From Bacteroidales bacterium (lineage in GTDB: Bacteria > Bacteroidota > Bacteroidia > Bacteroidales > JAADGE01): DNA of 64,000 bases. The position numbers and the translations under genes are program-made. Positions 25,695 through 34,065 of this stretch are shown one piece after another; within the stretch, counting starts at the first letter, position 1; every line of letters starts with the position of its first letter. A model generated the notes under the pieces. The model saw nothing but the letters and a program-made list of their open reading frames with translations. It searched no databases and was not told the DNA's origin. The stretch covers positions 1 through 64,000 of the forward strand of contig JAIORQ010000052.1 in assembly GCA_021108035.1 (NCBI GenBank), read 5' to 3'.

Positions 25695-26486
25695 ATGAAT
25701 ACTTTTCAAAAATCAACAGCTGATATAGCAGCATGGAATTTAGAAGGTTTTCACGGCATTCCCGATGTTCGCATAAGCCGACAAATTGAAGGATTAACAA
25801 TGATGGATGCCGAGGCAGTAACACTTGTTGAAATTAATCCAATTAATGTGTTGGATAAAATCAAGCAAGGACTGTTAGATAACGGAATTGAATATGAATC
25901 TCATTTAGTTCAACAGAACGGGAAACTGCATATGGGAGTTTTATATAAGAAAGGTGTTATTGCATCTAATCCAAGACTAATTGACAATTCCGACCTTGGT
26001 GACGATAGAAAAAGGAAAGCATTTGTCATAGACATGAAAATTAATAAGTTTGATTTCACTCTTATTGTAGTTCACTTAAAATCAGGGAGAGAAATTGAAA
26101 ACCAAAAAATAAGAGATGAACAAGCAAAAATAATTTTCAATTATATTCAAAATTTAAGAAGTAATAGTCGAAGACCTATTATTATTACAGGGGACTTTAA
26201 TATGATACCTGGTCAAGATGTAAGCAATTTTCATCATCTTGGAGGACCAGATGTGTTAGATTTTCTATCAAATTGGGATTTACAAGCAAGATTCTCTCAT
26301 ATTCTTGAGAAAGGTAGAGCAAATCTTTTAGATGGATTTGCTATTACAAGGACTTATACCAAAGAATATATCAGAGGAAGTTTGAGATTGTTTCCAATGC
26401 ATTGGAGTATGGATATAGGGCGAGAAAGATTTAAAGATGATGTATCAGACCATTTGCCGTTTATTGCAACTTTCCGAATTGATTAA
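25695..26486 (+). CDS. Endonuclease/exonuclease/phosphatase-family protein
   Basis: 263 residues with the Mg2+-dependent EEP fold. The family motifs are AAWNLEGF near residue 13, TLVEINP for the metal-binding Glu, VVHLKSGRE, ITGDFNMIPG and the final SDHLPFIATF (Asp-His dyad). Members cleave nucleic acid phosphodiesters or inositol/sphingolipid phosphates; the substrate is not predictable here. There is no signal peptide, so it acts in the cytoplasm. It is the first gene after the group II intron remnant and the first of a run of independent plus-strand genes. Confidence 0.88.
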   Translation: MNTFQKSTADIAAWNLEGFHGIPDVRISRQIEGLTMMDAEAVTLVEINPINVLDKIKQGLLDNGIEYESHLVQQNGKLHMGVLYKKGVIASNPRLIDNSDLGDDRKRKAFVIDMKINKFDFTLIVVHLKSGREIENQKIRDEQAKIIFNYIQNLRSNSRRPIIITGDFNMIPGQDVSNFHHLGGPDVLDFLSNWDLQARFSHILEKGRANLLDGFAITRTYTKEYIRGSLRLFPMHWSMDIGRERFKDDVSDHLPFIATFRID

Positions 26487-26496
26487 TAAAAAGAAA

Positions 26497-26600
26497 ACTA
26501 CCGCCAATAAATAGGCTTCAAACGGCTTGCAAAGCCAAGTTTGATCCGTCAGCTGACAGAGAACTAAATCCGGGAGGTTTGCAAGTTGCTATGGACTTTA
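26497..26600. repeat. Post-gene palindromic sequence
   Basis: After the nuclease gene a GC-richer stretch contains the inverted pair CTTGCAAA / TTTGCAAG around the near-palindrome TCCGTCAGCTGACAGA (26545-26560) and a segment CCAAGTTTGA ... GAACTAAATCC that recurs after the gene ending at 32200. It is a candidate cassette boundary. The rest of the 286-bp gap shows nothing. Confidence 0.5.
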
Positions 26601-26772
26601 AACAGCAATTTTTATATTGTATCTGATTTTGAATGTTCCGGAAGAAGTGGTTTTTGCCTATTTTTTTATGGTTTAATTTATTATTTTTTCTGATTTTATA
26701 CAGTTAAATTTGATCGGTTTTCTTGCTTTTGATATTGAAGCAATTAAAAAAAGTTAATTAGGATAAAAATAC

Positions 26773-27474
26773 ATGAAATTAATTTTTAAAATATTGATTA
26801 TTTTCTTTTTAACAAGCAATTATTGTTTTGGTCAAGAAAATAAAAATTTCTCGTTTGAAATTCCATATATTAAGGACAGTACATTAACACTTTCTTATAC
26901 ACTGATACAACAAAAAGTTGAGCAATTACAACTTGAAAATTTTAAGAAAGGAATTGATTCTTTGGGTATAAGAATTTGGTTTAATTACGGTTCGGAAGCA
27001 ACTTACTTTAATGAACTTGTTGAGATTTGTTATTCAGATTTTAAGTGGACAGGATCATACTATCCGATGCTAATTGAACCTGATAATGACATAAGAACCA
27101 CAAAAATATCAAAATCAAATAAAATATCTGTCAAGCCAAAGTTTGGTTGGGATATCATATTATGCGGATTTAATACATTTGATATTAAGTCACTTCCGTT
27201 AGAGTATAATACTATAATAGAAAAAATTGATGAAGAAACAGGTAAAACTTTAATAACACAAATATTTGGTGGGACTATGTATATAATTGAAATTGCCACA
27301 CCATCAATGTATAGATTCTATGAATACCCTAACCTCGATTATTTTGCTGATATATACCCGGAAGCTAAAAAAATGGAAGAATTTTTGAACTTCATAAAAT
27401 CTCAATTCAGTATATTTGATATGAAATTTAGTTTAAGAGAAAAAAAGATAAAAAAGCAGGCAACACATAAATAA
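26773..27474 (+). CDS. Secreted protein of unknown function
   Basis: 233 residues with a signal peptide (about 1-20, ending CFGQ) and no other membrane segment. The body is mixed alpha/beta without recognised motifs. One cysteine in the mature part lies in WDIILCGFNTFD. The C-terminus is basic (REKKIKKQATHK), and its final codons lie inside the repeated motif GGCAACACATAAATAATACC (27459-27478), so the true end may have been altered by the adjoining boundary sequence. No T9SS domain. Probably periplasmic. Confidence 0.65.
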   Translation: MKLIFKILIIFFLTSNYCFGQENKNFSFEIPYIKDSTLTLSYTLIQQKVEQLQLENFKKGIDSLGIRIWFNYGSEATYFNELVEICYSDFKWTGSYYPMLIEPDNDIRTTKISKSNKISVKPKFGWDIILCGFNTFDIKSLPLEYNTIIEKIDEETGKTLITQIFGGTMYIIEIATPSMYRFYEYPNLDYFADIYPEAKKMEEFLNFIKSQFSIFDMKFSLREKKIKKQATHK

Positions 27475-27550
27475 TACCTATTAAAAACGGGTTTTAATCA
27501 AACCGTATACCATTGCCCCGCTCCCTGCGGGAATGAAATATATGACAAAA

Positions 27551-27572
27551 CAACCGGCATTCGTGCCGGTTG
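27551..27572 (+). terminator. UUCG-tetraloop hairpin after the secreted protein gene
   Basis: A 9-bp perfect stem CAACCGGCA / TGCCGGTTG is closed by the tetraloop TTCG (27560-27563), a very stable RNA hairpin. The following AAATTATTT is only a weak U-tract. It could end the upstream transcript or protect a 3' end. Confidence 0.5.
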
Positions 27573-27629
27573 AAATTATTTATAAATAAATAAGTAATTC
27601 TCTGCTTATATGTAATTCAATATAATAAG

Positions 27630-28763
27630 ATGTTAGGCAATAAAGAAAAAAACAACACGGAACCGGATATATCACCCGATGAGTTTAATGTAAGTCCGGA
27701 ATTATTTCTTAAATGGAGGTCTCCGCGATTTGGCATTAACAATCCGACATGTCATAATAATGCAGTATGGGAATGGTTGATACGCAGTAAAATTAGTGCA
27801 TATCAAGCATCAGAAAAACTAAACGGCCCGTCGTCTTTTAAAAACGGCCCGACATGGTGTTTCGACCGATTTGGCCAATCATCAACATCAACACCGGACG
27901 GGCGCATCATATACATCGGAGGGGAGCATGAAGATTATTATGATCCGGATTTTTGCATATACAATGACGTTATCGTATTGAATCCTGATGATACGACAGA
28001 TATCTTCGGATATCCCCAAGATGTGTTTCCTCCTACTGACTTTCATACGGCTACTTTGGTTGGTGAGGAAATAATAATTATCGGCAATCTTGGTTATTCT
28101 GACAATCGATTGCTTAATGAAACGCAAGTATGTCTCTTAAATATAAAAACATTTGAAATAAAAAAAATCTCTGCTTCAGGTAATCCGCCCGGATGGATTC
28201 ATGATCACACAGCTGTTTTGGCAAATGATAAAAAATCAATAATCATTAAAAACGGTAAATTAGATTTAGATGAAGATCGTTCGTTAACAGAAAATATTGA
28301 TGAATGGAAGTTGAGTTTAGATGATTGGAAATGGGAACGCTTGACTCATCGAAAATGGGCGAGATGGGAAGTAAGACGTTGTGATCGTAATAGAAACAAT
28401 CTTTGGGAAATAAGACAGGCGCTGTGGGATTTTGAGAATAAATGGCAAGATAGTTACAACAAAGCTGTTAATAAGTTAAAAAATAAGATTGGTAAAAAAC
28501 CGGATTTCGAAGTTTTAAAGGTACTTTACAGCCCTGATATTCCACATATGCAATTACCGGAAGATGCGGAAAAATACAATGTGTTTAAAATTAAAATCGC
28601 TGATGTGGTTGTACGTTATGTTGAGGAATCAGATGCTGTTCAAGTAACAGTTGAAGGTGATCTGCCTGATGAAACTATCAGCATTTTAAAATCAGATCAG
28701 CTCGAAAAGACAGCCGTACTTGAAAACACAAAATGTGAGCTGCTGCTCATACAAAATGCATAG
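27630..28763 (+). CDS. Kelch-like beta-propeller protein
   Basis: 377 residues without signal peptide or membrane segment. The first two thirds contain kelch-type blades: GRIIYIGGEHEDYY ... DVIVLNPDD, then FHTATLVGEEIIIIGNLGY and HDHTAVLANDKKSIIIKNG. A Trp/Arg-rich stretch (WKWERLTHRKWARWEVRR) and an alpha-beta tail follow. There are too few blades for a full propeller, so it may dimerise or be truncated. It stands alone in the plus-strand array. Function unknown. Confidence 0.65.
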   Translation: MLGNKEKNNTEPDISPDEFNVSPELFLKWRSPRFGINNPTCHNNAVWEWLIRSKISAYQASEKLNGPSSFKNGPTWCFDRFGQSSTSTPDGRIIYIGGEHEDYYDPDFCIYNDVIVLNPDDTTDIFGYPQDVFPPTDFHTATLVGEEIIIIGNLGYSDNRLLNETQVCLLNIKTFEIKKISASGNPPGWIHDHTAVLANDKKSIIIKNGKLDLDEDRSLTENIDEWKLSLDDWKWERLTHRKWARWEVRRCDRNRNNLWEIRQALWDFENKWQDSYNKAVNKLKNKIGKKPDFEVLKVLYSPDIPHMQLPEDAEKYNVFKIKIADVVVRYVEESDAVQVTVEGDLPDETISILKSDQLEKTAVLENTKCELLLIQNA

Positions 28764-28986
28764 TAAGGCTGATATAAAACAATACAAAAAAAAATATTAT
28801 TTTTGGAAAAAAGGAAAATGTCAACAGGCTGTAAAACAGCAGAAAAAGAATGCAAAAAAATATGCAGATGAAAAATGTTTACTTGATGTAACAATAATTG
28901 ATTTTTTAGTTACGTATATACATCAAGTTCATAAATACAAATGTTGTAGCCAATTACTAATAAATTTGATATTTAAGGATTTTTAA
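28756..28986 (+). CDS. Possible small lysine-rich protein overlapping the kelch-like gene end
   Basis: 76 codons from ATG 28756, which overlaps the kelch gene's stop region. The first 50 residues are strongly basic (YKKKYYFWKKGKC). The last 25 are encoded by the boundary motif at 28902-28951. It could be a genuine coupled gene whose 3' end was replaced, a remnant, or chance. I rate it low. Confidence 0.25.
   Translation: MHSKADIKQYKKKYYFWKKGKCQQAVKQQKKNAKKYADEKCLLDVTIIDFLVTYIHQVHKYKCCSQLLINLIFKDF
28902..28951. repeat. Dispersed boundary motif, copy 1
   Basis: TTTTTTAGTTACGTATATAC and the following base match 63561-63581 exactly; both continue with a diverged segment ending AAATGTTGT. Here it ends in GTTGTAGCC (28943-28951), repeated directly at 29803-29811 on the other side of the next gene. 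A 9-bp inverted pair CTTGATGTA (28882-28890) / TACATCAAG (28919-28927) overlaps it. Both copies lie about 50 bp upstream of a small gene. Confidence 0.6.
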
Positions 28987-28998
28987 AACTTTATAATT

Positions 28999-29751
28999 AT
29001 GAGTTTCAAAACGAAAGTTTTTGTTTTAATCATTTTAAACTTTGTTTTTTCTTGTAATAAAGAAAAAGAGCGTCTAAAATTGAATTTAAGAGTTGGAGAC
29101 AAGCAAACGATTGTTTCAAAAAGTATAATAGATGCTGGTGGATTTAGTATAGAAACTACTCATGAGATAGTTTTTGATTTGCTAAATATTAGTGATAGTG
29201 GTGTATATGAGCTTAATACAAGGATTGTTAATACAGAATCAGTATCGGATTTTAATAATTCAAATACAAATTATAACACAACAGGAGATACATCAAATTT
29301 AAACGACAGTGAGAAAAAAGTGCATGAAGCAATTAGTAATTTTTTGAATAAAGATTACAAATTTCTCATAAATAAAAATGGAGAAATAATAGAACATTTC
29401 AAAGCAAGTGATGGTACTTATCTTAACAGTATTGAGATGGATAAAATTCAAATTATTTTTCCTGAAAAAGAAGTAGGAATAGGAGATGAATGGGAAAATA
29501 CAGTTAAATTACAATTTACTGTAAAGAAATCAACTTACAGGATTAAAAATATTTCTCAAGACAAAATATATATTGATGTCAATTCTGTTACTCCAATGGT
29601 TTTTTTCAAACAAAAAACAAAAGGAGAGTATGTTTTAGATAAAAAGACAAAAAGATTGTTAGAGGCTAATTTAGAGAGCAATATGGTAGGAAACGGTAAG
29701 GCTGTTTATAAAATTTATGAAAAGGATTTTTCAACTTTATCAAAAAAATAA
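28999..29751 (+). CDS. DUF6263-like lipoprotein
   Basis: 250 residues. The N-terminus MSFKTKVFVLIILNFVFSCN is a lipoprotein signal with Cys19. The mature protein begins with LKLNLRVGDKQTI, a pattern typical of DUF6263-family lipoproteins, and is predominantly beta. There is an Asn/Thr-rich loop near residues 85-105. Probably anchored to the periplasmic face of the outer membrane. The gene is framed by direct repeats of GTTGTAGCC, 28943 and 29803. Function unknown. Confidence 0.75.
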   Translation: MSFKTKVFVLIILNFVFSCNKEKERLKLNLRVGDKQTIVSKSIIDAGGFSIETTHEIVFDLLNISDSGVYELNTRIVNTESVSDFNNSNTNYNTTGDTSNLNDSEKKVHEAISNFLNKDYKFLINKNGEIIEHFKASDGTYLNSIEMDKIQIIFPEKEVGIGDEWENTVKLQFTVKKSTYRIKNISQDKIYIDVNSVTPMVFFKQKTKGEYVLDKKTKRLLEANLESNMVGNGKAVYKIYEKDFSTLSKK

Positions 29752-29754
29752 AAA

Positions 29755-29811
29755 GGCTACAACAAATTAATAAACTGCATTAAAATGCAGTTTATTTGGA
29801 CCGTTGTAGCC
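29755..29811 (+). repeat. 57-bp attC-like folded site or terminator
   Basis: Outer 9-bp arms GGCTACAAC (29755-29763) / GTTGTAGCC (29803-29811) enclose an inner perfect stem built on AATAAACTGCATT and its complement, with unpaired bases on each side. The AAC...GTT outer ends, imperfect pairing and total length resemble short integron attC sites. The outer motifs do not fit the strict RYYYAAC/GTTRRRY consensus. A plain transcription terminator is the alternative. Confidence 0.45.
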
Positions 29812-29856
29812 TATTAAGAAAGAACTCCATCTCCATAAAATAAAGATACAATAAAT

Positions 29857-29887
29857 TTGGATTTTGTTCCATTATTCGTTAACTTTG
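29857..29887 (+). promoter_or_regulatory. HigBA promoter, probably leaderless
   Basis: TTG (29857-29859), 20-bp spacer and TAACTTTG (29880-29887) fit the Bacteroidota consensus. The toxin ATG begins only 5 bases after the -7 box, so transcription should start at or next to the start codon. Confidence 0.6.
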
Positions 29888-29891
29888 CATA

Positions 29892-30236
29892 ATGGAAAGA
29901 AAAAGAGAACTGGTATATTTTAAAAATTACTTCGATGATTTCTTTGATTTGCAGACAGAAAAAGTTAAAGATAAAATAGATTATGTATTATTCACGATAA
30001 CTGTTGCAGAAAGAGTTCCCGCAAAATTTCTGAAATACATTACCGGAACTGACGGATTGTTCGAGATAAGGATTAAATATATGAGTAACATTTATCGAAT
30101 ATTTTGCTGTTTTGACAAAGGAAAAATTGTTGTTCTTTTTAATGGATTTCAAAAGAAGTCTCAAAAGACACCAAAAAAAGAAATTGAAAGGGCATTAAGA
30201 ATTAAGGACGAATATTTCAAACAAAAGGAGGTATAA
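29892..30236 (+). CDS. HigB-like (Gp49/RelE superfamily) toxin
   Basis: 114 residues of the phage-derived Gp49-like/HigB toxin family (PF05973), ribosome-dependent mRNA interferases. Visible signatures are KFLKYITGTDGLFEIRIKY, the central strand NIYRIFCCFDKGKIVVLFNGFQKK and the conserved KTPKKEIERA helix. The toxin precedes the antitoxin, as in higBA operons, with one base between stop and start. It lies in the cassette-like array, where toxin-antitoxin pairs are often found as stabilisers. Confidence 0.92.
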   Translation: MERKRELVYFKNYFDDFFDLQTEKVKDKIDYVLFTITVAERVPAKFLKYITGTDGLFEIRIKYMSNIYRIFCCFDKGKIVVLFNGFQKKSQKTPKKEIERALRIKDEYFKQKEV

Positions 30237-30237
30237 A

Positions 30238-30528
30238 ATGGACAATATAACAACATTTGATGAGCATCTTGACAAAAGATACGGAAAAAAAGGAACTAAA
30301 AAAAGGACTGAATTTGAAATAAAAGCAAAGGCATTTGCAATTGGTGAAATTATTAGAGATACAAGGAAAAAAGCAAAGATGACACAAGAACAACTTGCAA
30401 ACAAGACCGGGACGAAAAAAAGTTTTATATCACGCATTGAGAACGGACACAGCGACATTCAATTATCTACTCTTTACAGACTGATTGAAATTGGTTTTGG
30501 TCAAAGACTTAATATATCAATAGTGTGA
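30238..30528 (+). CDS. HigA-like XRE-family antitoxin
   Basis: 96 residues. The C-terminal half is an XRE helix-turn-helix: IRDTRKKAKMTQEQLANKTG, then TKKSFISRIENG and a third helix TLYRLIEIGF. It should bind HigB and repress the shared promoter. The start codon follows a GGAGGT lying inside the end of the toxin gene, an unusually good Shine-Dalgarno for this genome that may favour antitoxin synthesis. Confidence 0.92.
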   Translation: MDNITTFDEHLDKRYGKKGTKKRTEFEIKAKAFAIGEIIRDTRKKAKMTQEQLANKTGTKKSFISRIENGHSDIQLSTLYRLIEIGFGQRLNISIV

Positions 30529-30540
30529 TAAAGACAAACA

Positions 30541-30677
30541 GGTTACAACACCGGCTTAAACATCATGCAGGCAAAGTCGCAAATTGACAGCAAGAATAAG
30601 AAAAAAACACCGCAATCCCGAAAGCTTTCGGGATGGCTGTCAAGCATATTGAAAAGTCGCAGTTTTAAACCCTGCAT
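30541..30677. repeat. Nested folding sequence after HigBA
   Basis: The motif GGTTACAACACCGGCTTAAA (30541-30560) aligns with sequences after other genes of the array. It is followed by three nested inverted pairs: ATGCAGG (30565-30571)/CCTGCAT (30671-30677), TTGACAGC (30584-30591)/GCTGTCAA (30636-30643) and the self-complementary TCCCGAAAGCTTTCGGGA (30616-30633). The 113-nt fold is within the attC size range. It fills much of a 310-bp gap; the remainder shows nothing. Confidence 0.55.
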
Positions 30678-30838
30678 CCCCCTACTGAAAAATTCCGTTG
30701 AATATTTTAGCTAACGAGGGAAGAAAAAGAGAAGAATGAGTACAAATCTGAAAAACTATAAACAATTAATAATCAACAACTAAACTTTGACATTAGTTGG
30801 AATTAGGAATAAAAATCATAATATAAATAAAAATAAAA

Positions 30839-31723
30839 ATGGGATTACTTACAAAATTATTTGGAAAAAAAGAACAAACAGAGAATGTCAGGAAACGCAA
30901 AGATAACCCTGATGTTTATAATATACCAAGTGAAAGCGAAAGAATGAATTGGGGTATAAAAAAAGCAAAATTGACATTACATTATTTTGAAAGCTGCCTA
31001 AAAAATCCAAAAACTAATCAACAATATTTCTCTGTTAAAGTAAAGATTGAAGAAAATGATAAAACAGAACATTTATGGCTCACAGATCCTGATTTTGATA
31101 AAGAAGGAAATTTATTTGGGATTGTAGGTAACGAACCAATTGATATAAAAAAAGTCAAAATTGATCAAAAAATTGGGATTGACAGAAATTTAATATCTGA
31201 TTGGATGATTATTGAAGACGGAAGACTCATTGGCGGATATACGATAAGAGCAATCAGAGAAGGTTTAAAAGGAGAAAGTTTGCAAAATTTCGACAAAAGT
31301 TTAGGCGGAATGTATGTTGATGACGGAGAAGATTATTTCAAACCCAACTTTGAAACACCGGAAGGTGCAATATTATCAATTGAAGAAGCATATGACAATG
31401 ATGATTTAGACAAGGCTGTTAGTTGTAAAAATTTTATAAAGGAAGCTGAATTAATGTTAAAAAAGACATTGAAAACTGAAATAAATAATGATCTTATTGA
31501 TAAAACAGCAGAAGTTTTAAAATTATCATTCATTAAAAGTTTGCAAGATGACGGAATGCCAAAATTTAAAAATATTAAAAGAGCATTTAAAAGACAAAAA
31601 ATATCAGACGACCACTTTGTTATTACTGAAATTTGCTATTATCCTGACGGCAGAAAATCTTCACAGAGATTAAACACTTTTAAAACTGAAAACGGATGGA
31701 AAGTATTGAATCCTGAAAATTAA
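30839..31723 (+). CDS. DUF2314-domain protein
   Basis: 294 residues. No signal peptide; the N-terminus MGLLTKLFGKKE is of a kind seen on cytoplasmic DUF2314 proteins. The DUF2314 domain covers about residues 30-140, with EHLWLTDPDFDKEGNLFG, DWMIIEDGRLIGGYTIR and the terminal AIREGL. The C-terminal part (about 165-294) looks like an NTF2-type alpha-beta domain (TPEGAILSIEEAYDNDDLDKAV). Function unknown. Independent unit in the array. Confidence 0.75.
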   Translation: MGLLTKLFGKKEQTENVRKRKDNPDVYNIPSESERMNWGIKKAKLTLHYFESCLKNPKTNQQYFSVKVKIEENDKTEHLWLTDPDFDKEGNLFGIVGNEPIDIKKVKIDQKIGIDRNLISDWMIIEDGRLIGGYTIRAIREGLKGESLQNFDKSLGGMYVDDGEDYFKPNFETPEGAILSIEEAYDNDDLDKAVSCKNFIKEAELMLKKTLKTEINNDLIDKTAEVLKLSFIKSLQDDGMPKFKNIKRAFKRQKISDDHFVITEICYYPDGRKSSQRLNTFKTENGWKVLNPEN

Positions 31724-31731
31724 AGAAAAAG

Positions 31732-31766
31732 CCGGTAACAAACATCTGTATAAAATGCGGGCAAGC
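31732..31766. repeat. Post-gene boundary motif after the DUF2314 gene
   Basis: CCGGTAACAAACATCTGTAT followed by AAAATGCGGGCAAGCC. It aligns with 16474-16496 (CCGCTAACAAATATATAAAA) and, with gaps, with 30541-30575. It starts 8 bases after the stop codon. Confidence 0.5.
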
Positions 31767-31795
31767 CAGTAAACTGAAAGGAAACGAAATAAATT

Positions 31796-32200
31796 ATGAA
31801 AATAACTAACGGAAAAATTTTAATATTCTTTGGCATTATCCACTCGCTTTTAGGAATATCACCAATTGCATTTGGAAAGCAGTTTTTAAATTTTGCAAAT
31901 AAATACTTTTTTAAGATTAGTGGAGGATTATCTGAATCTCCATTGCTAAACGGACAGATTAATTATGAAAATTTTGCAGCATTTTGGTTTTTTTATTTTG
32001 GAATTTTATTAATCCCCACAGGAATTCTTGTGAATTATGTAGAAAAGGAAAATAAACAAATTCCTAAAAGCTTTATTTGGGCGTATTTAATAGTTGTGTT
32101 AATAGGTGCCTATATGATACCATTTTCCGGAATGACTGTTTTTATGTTACCTCACGCAATTTATATGTTAGTTAAAAGTAAAAAAATATTAGAGAAATAA
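31796..32200 (+). CDS. DUF6463-like membrane protein
   Basis: 134 residues with about four membrane helices: ILIFFGIIHSLLGISPIAF, FAAFWFFYFGILLIPTGIL, FIWAYLIVVLIGAYMIPF and GMTVFMLPHAIYMLV. The early GIIH and late PHAIYML motifs match DUF6463-type proteins. Inner membrane. Function unknown. No neighbour is close enough for an operon. Confidence 0.7.
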   Translation: MKITNGKILIFFGIIHSLLGISPIAFGKQFLNFANKYFFKISGGLSESPLLNGQINYENFAAFWFFYFGILLIPTGILVNYVEKENKQIPKSFIWAYLIVVLIGAYMIPFSGMTVFMLPHAIYMLVKSKKILEK

Positions 32201-32451
32201 AAAATGAACGCACAATAAACAGGTTTTTAAACACCTCGCAGTACCAAGTTTGAAGCAAACAGCCTGTTCCGAAGGATTCTGGAATTGAACTAAATCCGTA
32301 AGTATATCGGTTCATCACAGGAAAAAACAAGAAAGAATGTTCTCTTAACAATTACTTACAAATTATCCGTAAGCATATTTTATTTTCAGTATTTTTTGTT
32401 AATTTTGAGTACTCACATTTTGTTTGTTACAACTATTGACAGAATGCTTTG

Positions 32452-33930
32452 ATGTTACCGGCAATGCAAATGCAAATAGAAAATAAAATAAAATATTCTG
32501 CTCTGATCATATTTATACTGACAGCATATTTTAGCATAGGTCATCATCATTCAGATGAGTATTTTCAAATATTGGAATTCGCACAATATAAGTTAGGCCA
32601 TATTAATGCAAATGAATTGCCGTGGGAGTTTCACGAAAAAATGAGACCCTCCTTTCAACCATGGTTAGCCTGTGCGGCAATAAAATCTCTAAATTTTATT
32701 AAGGTATCCAATCCCTTTACCATTATTACAATTATCAGAATTTTCAGCGCTCTTTTTCTCTGGTTTGTAATTTCCAAATTGAACAAGATTATTTGCAAGA
32801 AATATTTTCCCGACAGAAGATGGTCAAGTTTATTCTGTATCAGTTCCTTTTTCCTGTGGTTTGTTCCTTATATAAGTGTGCGCTTTTCGTCTGAAAATTA
32901 TGCCCAGGTTTTTTTGCTGTTAAGCCTGTGTTTTTTAATGAAGGAACATAAAAGTTATCGGAGTCTTTTAAGTATCGGAGTTTTTTTAGCTTTGTCGGTA
33001 TTGTTCAGATACCAAATGGGAATAGCTGTAGTTGGGATATTTTTTTGGATAATTTTTAAAACAAAAATACCTTTTTCAAAATTGATTTTTTCAATTATTT
33101 CTTTTGCCCTTATTATTGTTGTTGGCGTTTACCTTGATTATTTATTTTATAACGAATTTGTTCTTACTTCATTTAATTACTTGAAATTAAACCTGATTGA
33201 AGGAAAAGCTTCTGATTTTGGTACATCGCCATGGTGGTATTACATTGTTGTTTTTTTGGGAGTCGCCGGACCTCCTATAAGTATTGTTCTGCTGGCTTCA
33301 TTCCTAATTGGAACTAAAAAATTAAGAAATGATTTATCCGTCTGGATTATTATACCTTTTATTCTTGTTCATTTTATCCTTGCACACAAGGAAATGAGGT
33401 TTCTCTTTCCGATAAGTTATCTTTTTATTTTTATTTCAATATATGGATTGAAGGAGTATTTCAAGAACAGAAAAATAAAAAGATTTCACAGAAGGTTGTT
33501 TAATGTGTCTGTTGGTATAAATGTTGTTTTATTACTGTTTATGATGTTTAGACCTGCAAATGAAATGGCAGCTGATTACAGATATTTGTATAACAATTTA
33601 GATATTGGGAATAGGACTATCCTTACCTTAGAAAAGGATATTTATAAATTAATGGCCGGATTAAAATCAACTTTTTATACTCCTGATACATATTTTTCAG
33701 ACTATGTAGAATCCGAGGCTGAACTTATATCTTATCTTGAAGAAAAACGAATTAATTCCTGCTTTTTTGTTTACGGAAAGTTTGATTTTGAAGGTAAGAT
33801 TGAAGAATATAATATTGAAAAAGTTTATTCAGTTTATCCGAATTGGATTAAAAATATAAAATGGATTGATTGGCAAAAAACGTTAAATACCCATAGTGTT
33901 TTTTTATTAACAAGGAAAGAAACGGATTAA
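32452..33930 (+). CDS. GT22-family (ALG9/PIG-B-like) mannosyltransferase
   Basis: About 492 residues from ATG 32452; a preceding in-frame TTG or the later ATGs at 32464 and 32470 are alternatives. Multi-pass membrane GT-C glycosyltransferase. The first luminal loop has HSDEYFQILEFAQYKLG, matching the HPDE catalytic motif of GT22 enzymes with Ser for Pro, then EFHEKMRPSFQPWL. The late HKEMRFLFPI matches the HKExRF signature. Eukaryotic members add mannose to dolichol-linked glycans or GPI anchors; bacterial ones are scattered and of unknown acceptor. A -7 box TAATTTTG lies at 32400-32407. It is a lone gene, not in a glycan cluster. Confidence 0.85.
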   Translation: MLPAMQMQIENKIKYSALIIFILTAYFSIGHHHSDEYFQILEFAQYKLGHINANELPWEFHEKMRPSFQPWLACAAIKSLNFIKVSNPFTIITIIRIFSALFLWFVISKLNKIICKKYFPDRRWSSLFCISSFFLWFVPYISVRFSSENYAQVFLLLSLCFLMKEHKSYRSLLSIGVFLALSVLFRYQMGIAVVGIFFWIIFKTKIPFSKLIFSIISFALIIVVGVYLDYLFYNEFVLTSFNYLKLNLIEGKASDFGTSPWWYYIVVFLGVAGPPISIVLLASFLIGTKKLRNDLSVWIIIPFILVHFILAHKEMRFLFPISYLFIFISIYGLKEYFKNRKIKRFHRRLFNVSVGINVVLLLFMMFRPANEMAADYRYLYNNLDIGNRTILTLEKDIYKLMAGLKSTFYTPDTYFSDYVESEAELISYLEEKRINSCFFVYGKFDFEGKIEEYNIEKVYSVYPNWIKNIKWIDWQKTLNTHSVFLLTRKETD

Positions 33931-34065
33931 TTTATCAATCAAGTAGAAATCAGCACAACAGGCAACACAAAAGTAAAAAGCATTAAAACGCGTTTAATTC
34001 AAGCCGTTTAGGCTTGTATAAATTGAGAAATAAACCAACATTATAAATTCAAAAATTACAATAAA

